Positions 25,481 to 40,004 of a stretch of 64,000 nucleotides of DNA are shown piece after piece; position 1 is the first letter of the stretch; every line of letters begins with the position of its first letter. The notes below the pieces were generated by a model. That model was not told the origin of the DNA. It did not search any database and was given only the letters and a program-made list of their open reading frames with translations. The stretch is taken from assembly GCF_949987535.1 (NCBI RefSeq), contig NC_080071.1:28666236-28730235 (forward strand), written 5' to 3'. The position numbers and the translations under genes are program-made. This DNA is from Balaenoptera acutorostrata. Lineage: Eukaryota > Chordata > Mammalia > Artiodactyla > Balaenopteridae.

Positions 25481-27097
25481 ATGGACTTTCCATCCATTCC
25501 TTTCATTTCTTACAATCTATTTGTGAAGGACCCAGGATATTTGACTGGTAGAGTTTTCCAGTCTGTCATTGCTGATTGCACACTCACAGTGCAGTTCATA
25601 TGCGCCTTTATCCTTTGTATTTTCAACAAACTGTCAGCTGAATCTAGGTTCTAGTTTAAACTAAGATTTGATTCCTTTTGAAAGAACATAGGGAGTCTGC
25701 TTTTCTCATTTTGTGATCATAGCAGGTACTGAAGCTTAATACCTATATCCATTAATTGATGTTTGCAAAATGCTGATACTCTAATTTTGTTCTTCCTTTT
25801 TCATTATGAGAATACTTTTATGGAAGATGCTTCCCCTCATTTGCTGTTTGGTTATACAGGGGTACAATTGAAAAAGGAAAGGCAGAATAAGTATGTAATT
25901 CTTTCCCTTTATTTACCAGTTTTGTCAATGTATCAGTTCTTTATTTAACAATTTAATGTAATGGTTTCCTACCACCTAGAGATAACCACTTTTAAAATAT
26001 TTTAATGTCTTTATAAACGCTCAGAGTTACACATATTCGATTGGTTTCAATCAGATGCAATTATCATCATTAATGAAACTCCAGTTATTCTATCCCTGGC
26101 CAGTGGAAGCCACTTCAAATTGTCTCCTGAGGCCTTTTGACAGGACCTTAGTAGTCTGTGATAGCTTCCTCTTTATCTGATAGGACTAGATGTCCCATGT
26201 TCCTCTTGTGCATTTACTGTTCCATTTACTGGAACCAGTTATTTCTCCAAGCCTTGATTTCCTTTAGTGAGAAATGATATTTCAAGACTATAATCTTGAT
26301 GCTCTTTCTACTGGGTTGATCACTATTTCTAAACTTTTTTAGTGTTAAGAGCTAGTAAATATTTATATATAAAGAAAAAAATATATCATGAATTCATAGT
26401 GATATTTCCAAATTGAATTCAAAATTGCATTCCTTTTGCTTAGCCTCTTCTCTATTACATCTGGACCTCCTTTCTTCCACTTCAGGGCTTCCGGTTCTCA
26501 AAAGAAAAGGAGATAACAGAATTAGACTCTCCCATATTCATTTGGACAACAAGTTTTGGAATCACAAAATTATCAGCACCACTGATTTGATTATCAAAGC
26601 ATTAAAAAATTGCATTTGCCCCTCTGATCACCCACACCCCATTTTTTAAAATTGTCGTACTATGTCTTTGGTGTCATAGTATGTAGCTAATGCATGTCAT
26701 ATTATCTCCCTCTTTGCCCTCATTTCATCTCAGTTTATAGATAACAATTTATTTAATGCTTGTCAACTGTCCTTATATTGACATTTCCATAGTCATTCTG
26801 GTTGTTCAAGCTTATTTTCAAGTAGAGTCCTCTGAAAAGGCTCATAGAAACTTTATTCCTTGAGTTCTCACATATTGATAACAATTTGTGATCATTACAA
26901 TGGAAGGTAAGTTTGGCTGAAAGTAAAATTTTTGGCTTACATTTTCTTTCATTGAGTATCTTATATGCATTATTTCTTTTTTTTCTGGGATGAAGTGTTG
27001 GAAAGGTCTGATAATAATCTAATTTTCTTGCCCTTATAAGTAATATGGACTTTTCTTCTTTTTAGATACACAAAGGATTTTTTCCTAAACCTAGTTT

Positions 27098-27210
27098 TGC
27101 ATGTTACTTTTCATGAATTTCTTTCAGTTCCTCAAAATCATTATTTTTTCTCTCTCACATCTAGCTGGTTCCAAATGTTATTGCTGCTCCTTGGAGGAGC
27201 TTTCCCATGC
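27098..27210 (+). repeat. Inserted copy of a 113-bp intronic direct repeat
   Basis: Near-identical to 24791-24901, about 2.2 kb upstream in the same intron and same orientation. The surrounding sequence is unrelated to that of the first copy. The copy is bracketed by agttttgc at 27093-27100 and again at 27217-27224, which looks like an insertion-site duplication. No poly(A) is visible. Confidence 0.85.
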
Positions 27211-28931
27211 TCCTTAAGTTTTGCTTTCCCAAACCTTATTTTATTAGAATACTTCTTGGTATTGGTCATTCTGGATCAATAGTGTCAGTTATTTAGTGTG
27301 CTCTTTCAATATGTAATTTCATACTTTTTTATATTGGGAAAGTTTCCTTAAATTATAGCTTTTTAGTATGTAACTTGTTTCATTATTTTATTTTCTTCTT
27401 CAGGAGCTCCTATTATCTCTCAAATCCTTATCTCTTTTTTCATTTGTGATTATAAATTTTCAGCTTTTTATTTTCGTATTTTTCTTAAGATGCTTTCTAT
27501 GAATTTGCTCTTGTATGTCTTTTAATTTAGTTTTAATTGCTGACATATTTGATATTTTTCCTTTTACTCCTGTTTTCTTCCTGATATCTGATACCTTGTT
27601 TCTGACTTTTTCTAATTACAATTCATGCTGGTCTTTTATCATTTTCTTAATGTCTTTTAGCTCATTTTGAAATATTAGGTTAAAATTTTGATGTTTTGAG
27701 AACACATTTTTCTAGCATGTTTTCATTGTCTGCAATGATATTATAATGCTCTTTATTCTTTCATTTCTTATAATAACTTCATATACTATTTGGCCTTGAT
27801 ACTTTCCTGTTGCTCATTTTTATATGGAATTAGTTTATCCAAATCTTGGAAGGAAGCAGAATTCAGGATGGTTTTCCCAACTTCACAGAACTGCCTCTTC
27901 TGGTTTTCATATACTGTTCAAAAAAGTATGGTGGCTTGACTTCTTGGATTTCCTGCCTTGGATCCTCTCCCCCATGTTGATTGGGACCTTCTTTTCATTT
28001 CTGTCATCACTATCCAACTCAATTTTGATTCCACTCCCATAATTGTTTTTCTCAGGATAGAGTCTTGTTCTAAGAGGGGATCTCAGTGGGTCAGTTTTGA
28101 GTTTGATTTCTCCAGCCTCTTCAGTCTTTCCTACCACAGGGCCTTCGCACTCACTGGCTATTGAAACGGGCAAAACCTCTCCCAATTTCAGCTGCTGCTC
28201 TCTGATTGGCATGTGACACTTTCCAGGAAATATTGATTGCCTATGTTGTGGTCTCATATTGTCAGGTCCATTAGACACCTTCATTTCTCCCTCTACTGTC
28301 ACCCATACAGATGCAACTATTGTGCTAGTCTTGTAGTTGTTGTTGGTTTGTCCTTACCTCCTTGTATTTTGGGATTGGTGAGGATACCTTGTCATTTAGT
28401 TTTGTTGTAATTTTATCCATGGGTTTTAAGTTTTGCTTTCTGTTTTTATGTGGAGGTTCAGAAATATTCAAAAAATGATGCTGCTGCCTTTGACTAAATT
28501 TGATTTTAATTTTAACAGGCATTCTATTTGTTAATCTCTCCAAAGAGACAAGATAAAAAAAATTGCATAGGCAAGCTTTCCAATTCATTCAAAATCCAGT
28601 TAACAAGGAAGCTCAAATAGTTGATTTTTGCATGTATGCTATTCAGGATTTATTGAAAACTGAAACCCCTCACACAATTCACTGAGTTAGCAAAGACTTA
28701 GTCCTATCATTTTACACAATCTATAACTACATATGCATTACACTATAATACCTATTATACCAATACCTGACATACAGCATGAAATTCTAAATACTCCGAG
28801 ACAAGTATCATGTAGGGCATTAGTGGTGACTATTATCTAACAGGAATGTTCAATTAATAAGCACATTCCTATTGCCAGTAAGTTAATTGTGCTGAATCTC
28901 TGACTCATTCTTGAAATAATTAATTCCCTAA

Positions 28932-30497
<1,566 letters not shown>

Positions 30498-30865
30498 AAC
30501 ATCTCTGGCCACTTGCAGTCTGCACTCTGGCACCGAGAAATATCAATGCCCTGAAATAGGACTTTGGGGATTCTGATAACCTTTTGTTGAAATTGTAAAC
30601 GTTCAGAAATCTCATGTCTATCACAATGGAGTATTCCTTGTATTACACTATATGTTGTTTTTCATAATTGGTTTGAATCTGAATGGAACGAAGAGATGAA
30701 ACAACACAGCTCTGTTTTCCTGTCAAATGGCACTTAAGTATATTGCTCTGTTTTTCAACATGCCAGATAACATCACTGGTGACATTCTATACTGCTGTAT
30801 TTATCACTGTTCTTAAACTTCCTCTATAATTTCTGCTGAAATAAAATTAAATCACCTGGGGTGCA
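30498..30865 (+). other. XIRP2: XIRP2 3' untranslated region
   Basis: From the stop codon to the probable cleavage point after the AATAAA at 30840. It is short (about 370 bp) for the short isoform. For the long isoform the whole last exon also acts as 3' UTR. The exact cleavage base is not determined from sequence. Confidence 0.75.
30840..30845 (+). terminator. XIRP2: XIRP2 polyadenylation signal
   Basis: A canonical AATAAA within ctgaaataaaattaaatc, followed about 30-45 bp later by the GT/T-rich element cttgtgtttcttttt. This is the first well-formed signal after the last stop codon. Confidence 0.85.
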
Positions 30866-30964
30866 AACCAAAACACTTGTGTTTCTTTTTTCCATATATA
30901 TTGTCATTCTAAGTATGTATGTTTTCCATGATTTAGGAAATATTTGTCTTGGGCCAAGTATTTA

Positions 30965-30965
<1 letters not shown>

Positions 30966-30998
<33 letters not shown>
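30966..30998 (+). repeat. (AC)n microsatellite downstream of XIRP2
   Basis: A pure AC dinucleotide run of about 16 units, about 100 bp beyond the probable poly(A) site. Confidence 0.95.
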
Positions 30999-30999
<1 letters not shown>

Positions 31000-31000
<1 letters not shown>

Positions 31001-31641
31001 CTGGAAAAATGAAATACTAAACCAGAGTCGCAGTATTGTTAGAAAATATAAAATATTCTTTCTCTGTTTTGCTCTTTTTGTAAAGATACAAAGACTACTG
31101 TGGTTCTTTAATTAATTACCTACATTAAACTATCATGGAACATGTCTATAAACGTGTAATGAAAAATACCAGTTTTCTTCAAATTAATGTGGAGTCCATA
31201 CTCAGAAATCAAATGAACTGGAAAGGTTTTAGAAGTTACTTAAATAAATTATGCCAATTGCATTTTTAAGTGCTTACTATATGCAATTGATAAACATACA
31301 AGCAATATCACTACATTTTGTCAGATTTTTTTCTTATCCTAATTAATGGATATTAATTTTTTCTGTTAGGAAAACAGAAGATTTGGCTTCTGAATTTTCT
31401 GCTGAATTTGCCTTTCCTCAAATACATTTGATGATTCTAAGAAGAAAACTAACATGAATATAAATGAACCGCTTCCTGGTGATATAGAATGTACGTATAT
31501 GAAACAGGCCTTATCTCATATTTTCCTACATAAGCACAAACCATTGCCTGTCCAAACCAAAATGCAGTGTTGAAAACTCGCTCTTTTTAGAAATTATAAT
31601 AATTCTCTCTTGTTAGTATGTTCTCAACAGATACCTGAGAC
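31000..31641. other. Intergenic sequence, nothing recognised
   Basis: AT-rich sequence between the XIRP2 3' end and the first MaLR LTR. No open frame of note and no clear repeat. Confidence 0.6.
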
Positions 31642-32022
31642 ATTATTAGTTTGCCAGGGCTGCCATACAAAGTACCACATAGTGGATGGCTTAAACAAGA
31701 GAAATTTACTCTCACAGTTCTAGAGGTTGGATGTTCAAGACCAAGGTGTCAGCAGGATTGGTTTCTCCTAAGGCGCCTCTCCTTGACTTACAGACGGCTG
31801 CCCTCTCATTCTGTCCTCATGTGGCCTCTCCTCTGTGCAGGTGCACTGCTGATGTCTCCTCCTCTTCCTGTAAAGACACTAGTCCTATTGGGTTAGGGCC
31901 CCTCTCCAAGGACCTCATTTAACCTTAATGACCTCTATAACGGCCCTACCTCTAAATACAGTCACATTGGGGGATAGGGCTTCAACATATACCTTTTGTG
32001 GGGACATTTTTACTCAATTTAA
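31642..32022 (-). repeat. MaLR-type LTR (MLT1/MST-like), reverse
   Basis: On the + strand it runs from 'attagtttgccagggctgcc' through 'cacagttctagaggttggat' to 'gggcttcaacatatacctttt'. This is the reverse complement of the common ERVL-MaLR LTR layout. The LTR start is degraded at the right end. No coding sequence. Confidence 0.8.
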
Positions 32023-32690
32023 TTGAATACTGTGAGAGTCTGCCAAGAAAATAGTAAGCTGTGGGGCTACAGTAGCAAAATTATTGTTTAAATTGAATTA
32101 TTGCACTTTTGCACTACTCTTCATATATTCTTAAAGACACAGCATTATATCTACGATCATATATGCTGAAATACACAACTGTTTCCATAGAGAAAAAATA
32201 ATTTATGAATGATCATGACAGTATCTTAAGATATAGTTTCTTAATGTCAGCTGTGCTTTTACAAAAGTGCCTTTCTTTATAAAAATTCTACCTTGGGACT
32301 CTGCCCACTTAATCTTGGTAACCCAGTCCACTGTTCAGTTATGTTAAAACTTGGGATTAAAATAAGCTAAGGTACATATCAGGGAAAACAATAGAAAAAT
32401 ATGAATTGTTCTTCTGTTTACCCTTCATTCAATCAACAACATATTGTTTTAAAATCTTCTTTATCAGAAATATCTTAATTATTGACTTCATCACCTTCCT
32501 TAGATGACATGTAAGAGTTTTTAAAAATTCAGATATACTTAGAAGTCCAAATATTGTTTTATTTATTACTGAGCATTGTTTCACTCTATGACAAAATCTT
32601 TCAGCTAAATAAATAGCAAGCTTTAGGAACTAAAGTACAGATAAACACACATTTCCAAAATACAGCAAGTTTTCTTATTGTTGCAGACAG
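32023..32690. other. Intergenic spacer between two LTRs
   Basis: About 670 bp with no gag-pol-like frame and no recognised repeat. It is too short and too unlike a retroviral internal region to make the two flanking LTRs a provirus. Confidence 0.6.
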
Positions 32691-33069
32691 AGTATCAGTT
32701 TGCTGGGGCTGCCATAGCTAAGTACTACAGACTGAATAGCTTAAACAACCAGAAATTTATTTTCACACAGTTCTGGAGGCTGAAGTCCAAGATCAAGTTG
32801 GCAAGTTGGTTTCTTCCGATGCCTCTCTACTTGGCTTACAAATGGTCATCTTCTTTCTGTCATGGTCTTTCTTTTGTATGGGTCTGTGTCCAGATTTCTT
32901 CCTCTTATAATGACACCAGTTATATTGGATTAGGGCCCACCTTAATGACCTCATTTTACATTAATTACCACTTCAAAGACCCAACCTCCAAATGTAGTCA
33001 CTTTTCCAGATACTGGGGTTTAGGACTTCAACATATTAATTTTAGGGGGACACAATTCAGTCCATAACA
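32691..33069 (-). repeat. MaLR-type LTR (MLT1-like), reverse, well preserved
   Basis: On the + strand it runs from 'agtatcagtttgctggggct' to 'caattcagtccataaca', so on the - strand it begins TGTTATGGACTGAATTG, the standard start of these LTRs. Mid-sections 'tattggattagggcccacct' and 'ttaggacttcaacatattaa' agree. The 129-codon + strand frame in it is a shadow. Confidence 0.85.
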
Positions 33070-34406
33070 GCAGTAATCACCTTTCACCTTGAGTCTTTTT
33101 AAAATACATCTATTAATATTATGAAACAACTTCCCAATAATTTTTCACTTGGGATTTATATCACAGAACTATGTCATATATAGATGTATGCTATAAAAAT
33201 TAATATTTCCAGGAAAATAATTCTCTTTCAAAGGAATCAAAATGGGCTCATGATAGACCAAGTGCTTTACCAGAGGAGGCTGTATGATGGCAGAGCTTAG
33301 CATGTAAGGGGTTTTGCATTATTTTTTCAAGACTCGATCTTCCAATGAATCTTATAAAAATGTTCTGTTACCCAGAAAACTGTGCTGAATTATCTTTTTC
33401 ACCTTCCACACAGTCAACCCTTGTGAGAGATTTGGAACTCTAGGCAGCACATTCTTTGGTTTAGGACAATGGTTTTCCCACAGTGCAATAATCCTGCAGA
33501 ATGCACACCTACTACCCAGTCCCAAATGTGCAACCAACATGTGCATCTGCCATATTTTCCCCCAGACTAACAATTCTCTATTAACATCTCTAGAGTAATT
33601 TCTAAAGGCACATTAATTTTTTAAGGAACTGGAAGATAGAAAAATAATACTTTCTCTGCTATGTTTTAGTAACTGACTACTAGTTACTATCCAACTGAAG
33701 AGGAGAAAAGTTTTCCCATTGCTAAGAAAATGAGCTTATAGAAAGACAGTCACAGATGTTGCAGTGAAAGAGAAGCGCAATACATTTTCTCCTCTCTGGA
33801 AATGCTATTGAGAACCAAGGGTGATTTCCATATCTAATGTAAAAGTTTAAAAATCTGCAGGTATTAACAGTAATATAAAATCTTACTTTAGAAAAGTTGA
33901 ATTTACATGGAGTTCAGAAATAGGCCATGAACGTAAAACACAGATTCAAAATAAGAGCCATGAGAGCATATGAGAGGTACTGAAGAATTTGGAGTCTCAG
34001 TCCCATGGAAATTATCTCTAATAGAAGACAAGAAATATTTTTGGATAAATATAATCTAAAAGTAATTTAATCTCAGATTTGATGGAGTCCTTTGGAAAGG
34101 CTAATTTAAGCTACCTAACAAGGTTCATTTACCATGGATATTTCCCCCCTAAAATATTATGATTATGAGAAATTTTAAAACTTTAGGTATTCATATGCAA
34201 ATGAAGTGATAGAGGGAAAGTAATAGTCGTAGATTGTCTACAATGTGATCATTATCATTATCTTTTAATATAGTACCTCTATGTAGAAAGTAAACTGATG
34301 GATAGAAAGCCTGACAAATATAGACTGTGGTGCCCTAGTCAACAGCCATTCCACAAATATTATGGAACCCTTGGTATGTGTTAGCACAGTGATTTTTCTT
34401 TTTAAC
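33070..34406. other. Intergenic sequence, nothing recognised
   Basis: About 1.3 kb, AT-rich, with only short open frames. No repeat family or exon that I can support. Confidence 0.55.
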
Positions 34407-34418
34407 AATAAATCATGG

Positions 34419-34681
34419 GGGCTTCCCTGGTGGCTCAGTGGTTGAGAATCTGCCTGCCAATGCAGGGGACACGGGTTCGAGCCCTGGTCTGGGAAGATCC
34501 CACATGCCGCAGAGCAACTAGGCCCATGAGCCACAGCTGCTGAGCCTGCGCGTCTGGAGCCTGTGCTCCTCAACAAGAGAGGTCGCGATAGTGAGAGGCC
34601 CGCGCACCGCGATGAAGAGTGGCCCCCACTTGCCGCAACTAGAGAAAGCCCTCGCACAGAAACGAAGACCCAACACAGCCA

Positions 34682-34719
<38 letters not shown>

Positions 34720-34728
34720 TTAAAAAAG
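34419..34728 (+). mobile_element. Cetacean CHR-type SINE with (AAAT)n tail
   Basis: Forward SINE with head GGGGCTTCCCTGGTGGC and an (AAAT)n tail of about nine units (34682-34718). The target duplication aataaatcatgg is exact at 34407-34418 and 34729-34740, which defines both ends. The 161-codon minus-strand frame across it is a shadow. Confidence 0.96.
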
Positions 34729-34740
34729 AATAAATCATGG

Positions 34741-37051
34741 TACCTTCCATATAAGCTCTCAGACTGGAATAAAAAACATTAAAAAAAAAACAACCACTAA
34801 TAACAGCTGATGCTTATGGATGCAGAGGGAACCAACCCAGGAAAATGTATAACCACAAAGAGTTCTCTTAAACTGGAAGACTTCAAAGTAGTAGTAAATA
34901 AACAGGTGGGAAATTTGGGGATTTGAAAGCTAAACTGTCTTCATTTTGCCATAATCATAATTTACTTCGATGTAATTATGTGGTTGTGGATTCTACTCTG
35001 CACAGCCAAGAGTCCCCCTGCAGGAATGAAGGATTTACTTCCCCAGACGCTGGAAGTACTGCCCACAGAAACCTCTTCTCTTTCAGACCCCTGCCAGGAT
35101 TGGTTTAGCAAAAGAGAGCCACTTCCCTCAACATGGACTGTATTCAGTAATGATCAATGAAAGGACAACCCGGCACAACTCTGAAGGGTCACTCCAGTGT
35201 CAATCTCCCTGTAAGGTTGGCTGAGGTCTCTACTGAGCCTGCAACACAACTCAACTTCTCCTTCTGCCCAATCTGCCTTCTTCCCCATCCCTTCCCTGCC
35301 CTTGGAACCAAGAGCACACCCTGATAAAACATCCCCAACATTAATCTCTGTCTCAGAATCAATGTCTTTGAGAACCCAACCTGGACCAGCTGGTGCTAGG
35401 AGTGGCCCAAGAAAGCAGACACTGGCATGATATTTTGGAGCTGAAATATTTGCTGCCTGACACTGGGCACAAGATGGCAGTGCAATTGTTAAAAATCCCA
35501 GCATTGTTTAACTAGAATGGCTATACTGATTGAAGCAAATCCCTAGCTGGTACCATATATCAGCTATTTCAGATGTGTAGGAGAAATAGCAATTACTGCA
35601 ATGAAAATGGAACTGAGTGGCCATTGTTAAACCCTGTCACTCTGGGGGGAAAAATTAACAGAACACTGAAACTATTAATCAACAATAAAAGGCTAAATGT
35701 GGTTTAATTGTAAGAGTAGCTGAGCCCCATGGAAGGTTAAAGTTCTTGCCAAGGTCAAGGACTTGTTTGGAAAAGAATGGGATCCAGAACACGGATAGAG
35801 ATAAGTTGGCTGATGCAACCAAAACTGTTGAAACCCCAGACTCCTCTGAAGGACCTGAGCCTATGGAAGTGGCCCATTCCTCCCTATTAAAGGTTAACAC
35901 TTAAACTCTCACTCAAAGATGATGCAGATGCCTCACCCCAACTCAACTGGGTGCTTCTGCTGGTCTTGGCTGGCCTCACTCAAGTATCAGCAAGTCTTCT
36001 GGGAGCTGTATTCTAGGTTGTGCTTAGCTGGGACAGCTCTGTAGTAGGTGATTCATCCTTCTCCTGTGACCTGAGCATGTGATTCTGAGCACGTCCTTCT
36101 CATGGTGATGGCAGAAGTAAAAGAGAGGAAGGAGAAACACTGGCACACCATTTACTTCTGCCTCATTCTAATGGCCGAAGCAAGTCTTATATTCAGAGTC
36201 AGAGTGAGAGTACTGCAAGCCTCTAGTTGTATAGTGTTTACTTACAGCAAGAGGGGAGAGAGTGTGTGCAAGATCCAGCCCCTTACAATGCGTTGGTCCC
36301 CCATGGCTGGTGGATCCACTCCATAGCCAACATGGGCAGTGTCAACTCACTTCATGCTACAGTAGAAAGACCCTGACCCTTGCCCCATGGAGTCTGAAAT
36401 ACAGAAAGCTGAGGGCGTTCCCAAGAGCCATTGACACACCAAAGCTAAGCAGTTCCAACAAAAGTTTGCATGTACCCCGATACAGAGGGAACAGGCTTGT
36501 AGGTACAGGCTGTGCTCTGAGCATTGCATGCAGTGTGATTTGTGACCTTTCCAGCATGTCCTTTAGGAGCACAACGTTCTTTGGGGGAAAAAAGAGGAGG
36601 TGTCTGGCTGCACTTGGACCCATCCCACACATGATTTCTGATGAATGAAGATTTTAAAGTTTCATAGAGACAATAATTGGTAACGACAACTACTGTATCC
36701 ACCCTCTCATTTACCACATGTTTTGTAAGATGGTGGCAGATGTTTATTTATTAATTCTCATGGTGTTCCTTTCATCTCCATTAAACTCTTTCTTTTAGGA
36801 GCAGGACAAACTGGTTAATGGATATTTCTGGTGAACAAACCTTTCTATATTTCCCATATAGAAATTTCCTCAAACAAATTAGTTAAAAAGCCAATTCCAA
36901 AATAATTCGTTGTTTCCTGAACTCTATCTAACCTAAAATAGTTCTTGTTCAATAAAAGTTTCAGGGATTTTGTAACTGAGATGATACATAAAACACAATT
37001 AAGCTGGCAATGTCTAAGAACAAATAATGGAAAAAAAATTATTAAATGCCA
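34741..37051. other. Intergenic sequence with unassigned diverged repeats
   Basis: Parts (about 34930-35500 and 35930-36640) have the GC content and wording of old dispersed repeats, for example 'ctcattctaatggccgaagc', but I cannot assign a family. Open frames up to 128 codons are present with no recognisable product. Confidence 0.4.
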
Positions 37052-37067
37052 TACCCTAGTTCTTTTT

Positions 37068-37084
37068 TTTTTTTTATAGCTACT

Positions 37085-37119
<35 letters not shown>

Positions 37120-37412
37120 TTTTTTTGGCTGTGTTGGGTCCTCGGTTCGTGCGAGGGCCTTCTCCGGTTACGGCAAGTGGGGGCCACTCCTCATCGCGGT
37201 GCGGGGACCGCTCTTCATCGCGGTGCGCGGGCCTTTCACTATCGCGGCCCCTCCCGTTGCGGGGCACAGGCTCCAGACGCGCAGGCTCAGTAGTTGTGGC
37301 TCACGGGCCCAGCCGCTCCGTGGCATGTGGGATCATCCCAGACCAGGGCTCGAACCCGTGTCCCCTGCATTAGCAGGCAGACTCTCAACCACTGCGCCAC
37401 CAGGGAAGCCCC
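37068..37412 (-). mobile_element. Cetacean CHR-type SINE with internal duplication
   Basis: Reverse SINE with a (TTTA)n tail (about 37084-37121) and its head at the right end (ccagggaagcccc). The exact target duplication taccctagttcttttt lies at 37052-37067 and 37413-37428. Inside, the segment around 'ctcatcgcggtgcg' is present twice (37190-37231), unlike the other copies in the window. Confidence 0.96.
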
Positions 37413-37879
37413 TACCCTAGTTCTTTTTAAAGTCTTAAAAAAATCTTAATCCCTGAATTTCATACTGTAAGTGTACATGTTTGTATGTGTGAATGTGAGT
37501 GTATGAGTATGTGTTTAATAGCTAATATCCAAATTATTAAAAAAATATCAATATCAGCACTTTTCAATGCTGTTCAGCCTGTTTTTAGCAAGCCAACACA
37601 TTTAATCTTACTGCTGTCAAAATCACCAACACTGAATACGTACTTGTTATAAAGTTAATGACAACATTATTTGGATATTTATTATCAAATGGATAACATT
37701 TATGTTACCAACTGTAATATTCAGGTTATACATTTTACTCTCCTTTTTGTTAATACCTTCATTGGTTTGTTGTTGACGACGTAGATATAGTACTTGTAAG
37801 CAAATGCACATCCATTAACATAATTCTTGTAACCATATTATAGCTACTCAAAACGTTATACTAATCTCTTTTATTTCCT

Positions 37880-38470
37880 CATCTATATGATTCCTAGCAA
37901 TTTTACCTATGCCCAAGGCTTCAATTATCTCTTTAATATTGATAACTCTCAAATTTATATCACCTTCCCTGAGCTCTCCTCTGAACACTAGAATCATATA
38001 GACAACTGCCTGTTTGACAGTTTCTCTTGGGTGTTTCAATGGCATCTTAAATCCAGCATGTCCAAATCAGAGCATCACCCACTCCCTACCTCCAGCCTCA
38101 AACTTGGGTCTCTTCCTCTATTTCCTATCTCAGACTCCATTAGCCATCCAGTTGCTAAAAAACTAGGACTCATATTTTATACTCTTACTATTTCATCCAT
38201 TCACAATTAAAATCTTTCACCAAATCCAATTGATTTTTACTGCTTAAATAACTCTCTTATCTTTTCTTCCTAGCACAAATCACGTTTGTAGTTTTATGTG
38301 TTTTTTATAAATTATTTGGTGAGTGCAATTAGCACTCAACCCCATCCCTCCCATACTGACTGAAAGCTTTATAAAGACAGGACTGGGTCTGATTTTACTC
38401 TCCACATTTCCTCAAGTCCCACCAAAAAGTTTGGCATATGGTAGGCATTTAATAAATTTTGAAAAAATTG
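37880..38470 (+). repeat. L2 LINE relic
   Basis: The order of segments matches an L2 3' region: 'catcttaaatccagcatgtc', 'ccatccagttgctaaaaaac' with 'aggactcatattttatactc', 'caaatccaattgatttttac', then 'aaagacaggactgggtctga' and 'atggtaggcatttaataaat'. It is old and non-coding. Confidence 0.75.
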
Positions 38471-39180
38471 AAAGAGCCAATCACTATTTAAATCTAAAAC
38501 TTGAGCCACTGTACACACTGTATTAGAATTACATATGGAAATGGATAAGGATATCTTCTGGAATGATTTTTGGATTATACACAAAGTATCAACTGCAGAC
38601 CATGTTGATGATATTTAAAAGCAATACTTCCAAGAGAACTGCAGTTGTACTCCCAGATTGCCTATCTAAATGTCAATGGCACCATTGGGCATTTTTCTAG
38701 AACAATGGCTGAATGGGTAGACTTCTTTATTACAAATAGTGCTAGACAGATTTTTACAGGAAAACATGTTTATTTTCTTAAAGACTGACAAAATTAAACC
38801 AGTACCTAAGGATAGACAAATTCATTCATACAAATACACTTTTACATATATGTGAAATCTGTATTAATATACATTACAATAGCTTTAAAGTGTATATTTT
38901 CCCATGTATTAGTAGTTACCTTTTTCTGTACAATAACTTGTATAGAACATTTTGGTTGGATAGTTAAAGGCTGGAATGATGATAAGTATTTGATTTGGAG
39001 GTCACATTTCAAAAAGTATACCCACATATAAATAAAATGATGTTAAAGATGGAATTTTAAAGGAACTTATTTAAAGTATAAGAATTCATATGGTAATACC
39101 TCTATTATTTTTACTAGCTATAGAAGTTTATGCGGTTCCCTTATAATTTATAAAGCATGTCAATATGATTTATCTCAGTC
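38471..39180. other. Intergenic sequence, nothing recognised
   Basis: AT-rich spacer with no open frame of note and no repeat that I can name. Confidence 0.55.
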
Positions 39181-39189
39181 TTCACAAAA

Positions 39190-39410
39190 ACCCTATACTG
39201 TATGTAAATCTTTACTTCATCTGACATATAAAGAAACTGGGGCTCAGAGAGGTTACATATTTATCCCAAGATAACCCAGTAAATTAGAAATGAAAGAGAT
39301 CTTAGAATTCCTAGTTTATATTTGAGGAAAACAAGATTTAGAGATTTTGAGTTACCCAAGATCACACATTTAATACTGTGACACAAAGACATGAAAAAGA
39401 GTTATTATTT
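39190..39410 (+). repeat. MIR-like fragment(s)
   Basis: The segment 'aagaaactggggctcagaga' with 'ggttacatatttatcccaag' is the MIR core. A second similar piece follows (about 39320-39370, 'gagttacccaagatcacaca'). These look like two MIR fragments in tandem or one with a duplication. Confidence 0.65.
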
Positions 39411-39540
39411 GAAGTCCCATACCCTTTCCTCCATCCAAACAGTCTCTGTGAAAGGTTTGTTGTGATTTTGCTACCAAGAATTTAAATTTCATTTTCTGAC
39501 TTTATTTTTTGCTCTTGCATTTATCATTGTATATAATTGC

Positions 39541-39541
39541 G

Positions 39542-39573
<32 letters not shown>

Positions 39574-39580
39574 ATATATC
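39541..39580 (+). repeat. (TA)n(TG)n compound microsatellite
   Basis: A TA run followed by a TG run and a short return to TA. More TG/CA-rich sequence follows up to about 39640. Confidence 0.9.
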
Positions 39581-40004
39581 ACTTATGTGTACATGTACAT
39601 CTATGTGTGCATATACATGTGTATGCACACACACTAATGTTCTAATGTTCTAGAACCAAATGAAACATCTATTGCTCAATCAAGGTCCTACACATGATTT
39701 GGCCGAAAAAACAATTTATTAGTTTTTACATAAACACATAATTTCAATATGTTTAGAAATTTAGTGTGTTGATGATTTTAATGAACTTAGATAACTGGCG
39801 GAGTCCATTGGTTTTGGAAGATTTTAACAAGAATTGAAAAGAGAAAAAAAAAGGTCTGGATTAACCATTATTTAACCAGAAATTACAGATAGGCAGGGAA
39901 CTAATTGCCATTTATTAGAGAAAACAGCTATGCATGTCCATACAAAAATAATATAAATTAGTAGCAGGTAGCATTCATCTTTTGCTGTGTGCCAAGCTCA
40001 CAGC

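Noticed and set aside
31642..33069. Two reverse LTRs about 670 bp apart as a provirus
   Set aside because: The spacer has no retroviral frame, and the two LTRs are too different from each other to be the pair of one element. They are better read as separate solo insertions.
34419..34500. tRNA gene call from A-box and B-box-like sequence
   Set aside because: The tRNA-like head belongs to a SINE with target duplications and an A-rich tail; the same head occurs in all the CHR-type copies in the window.
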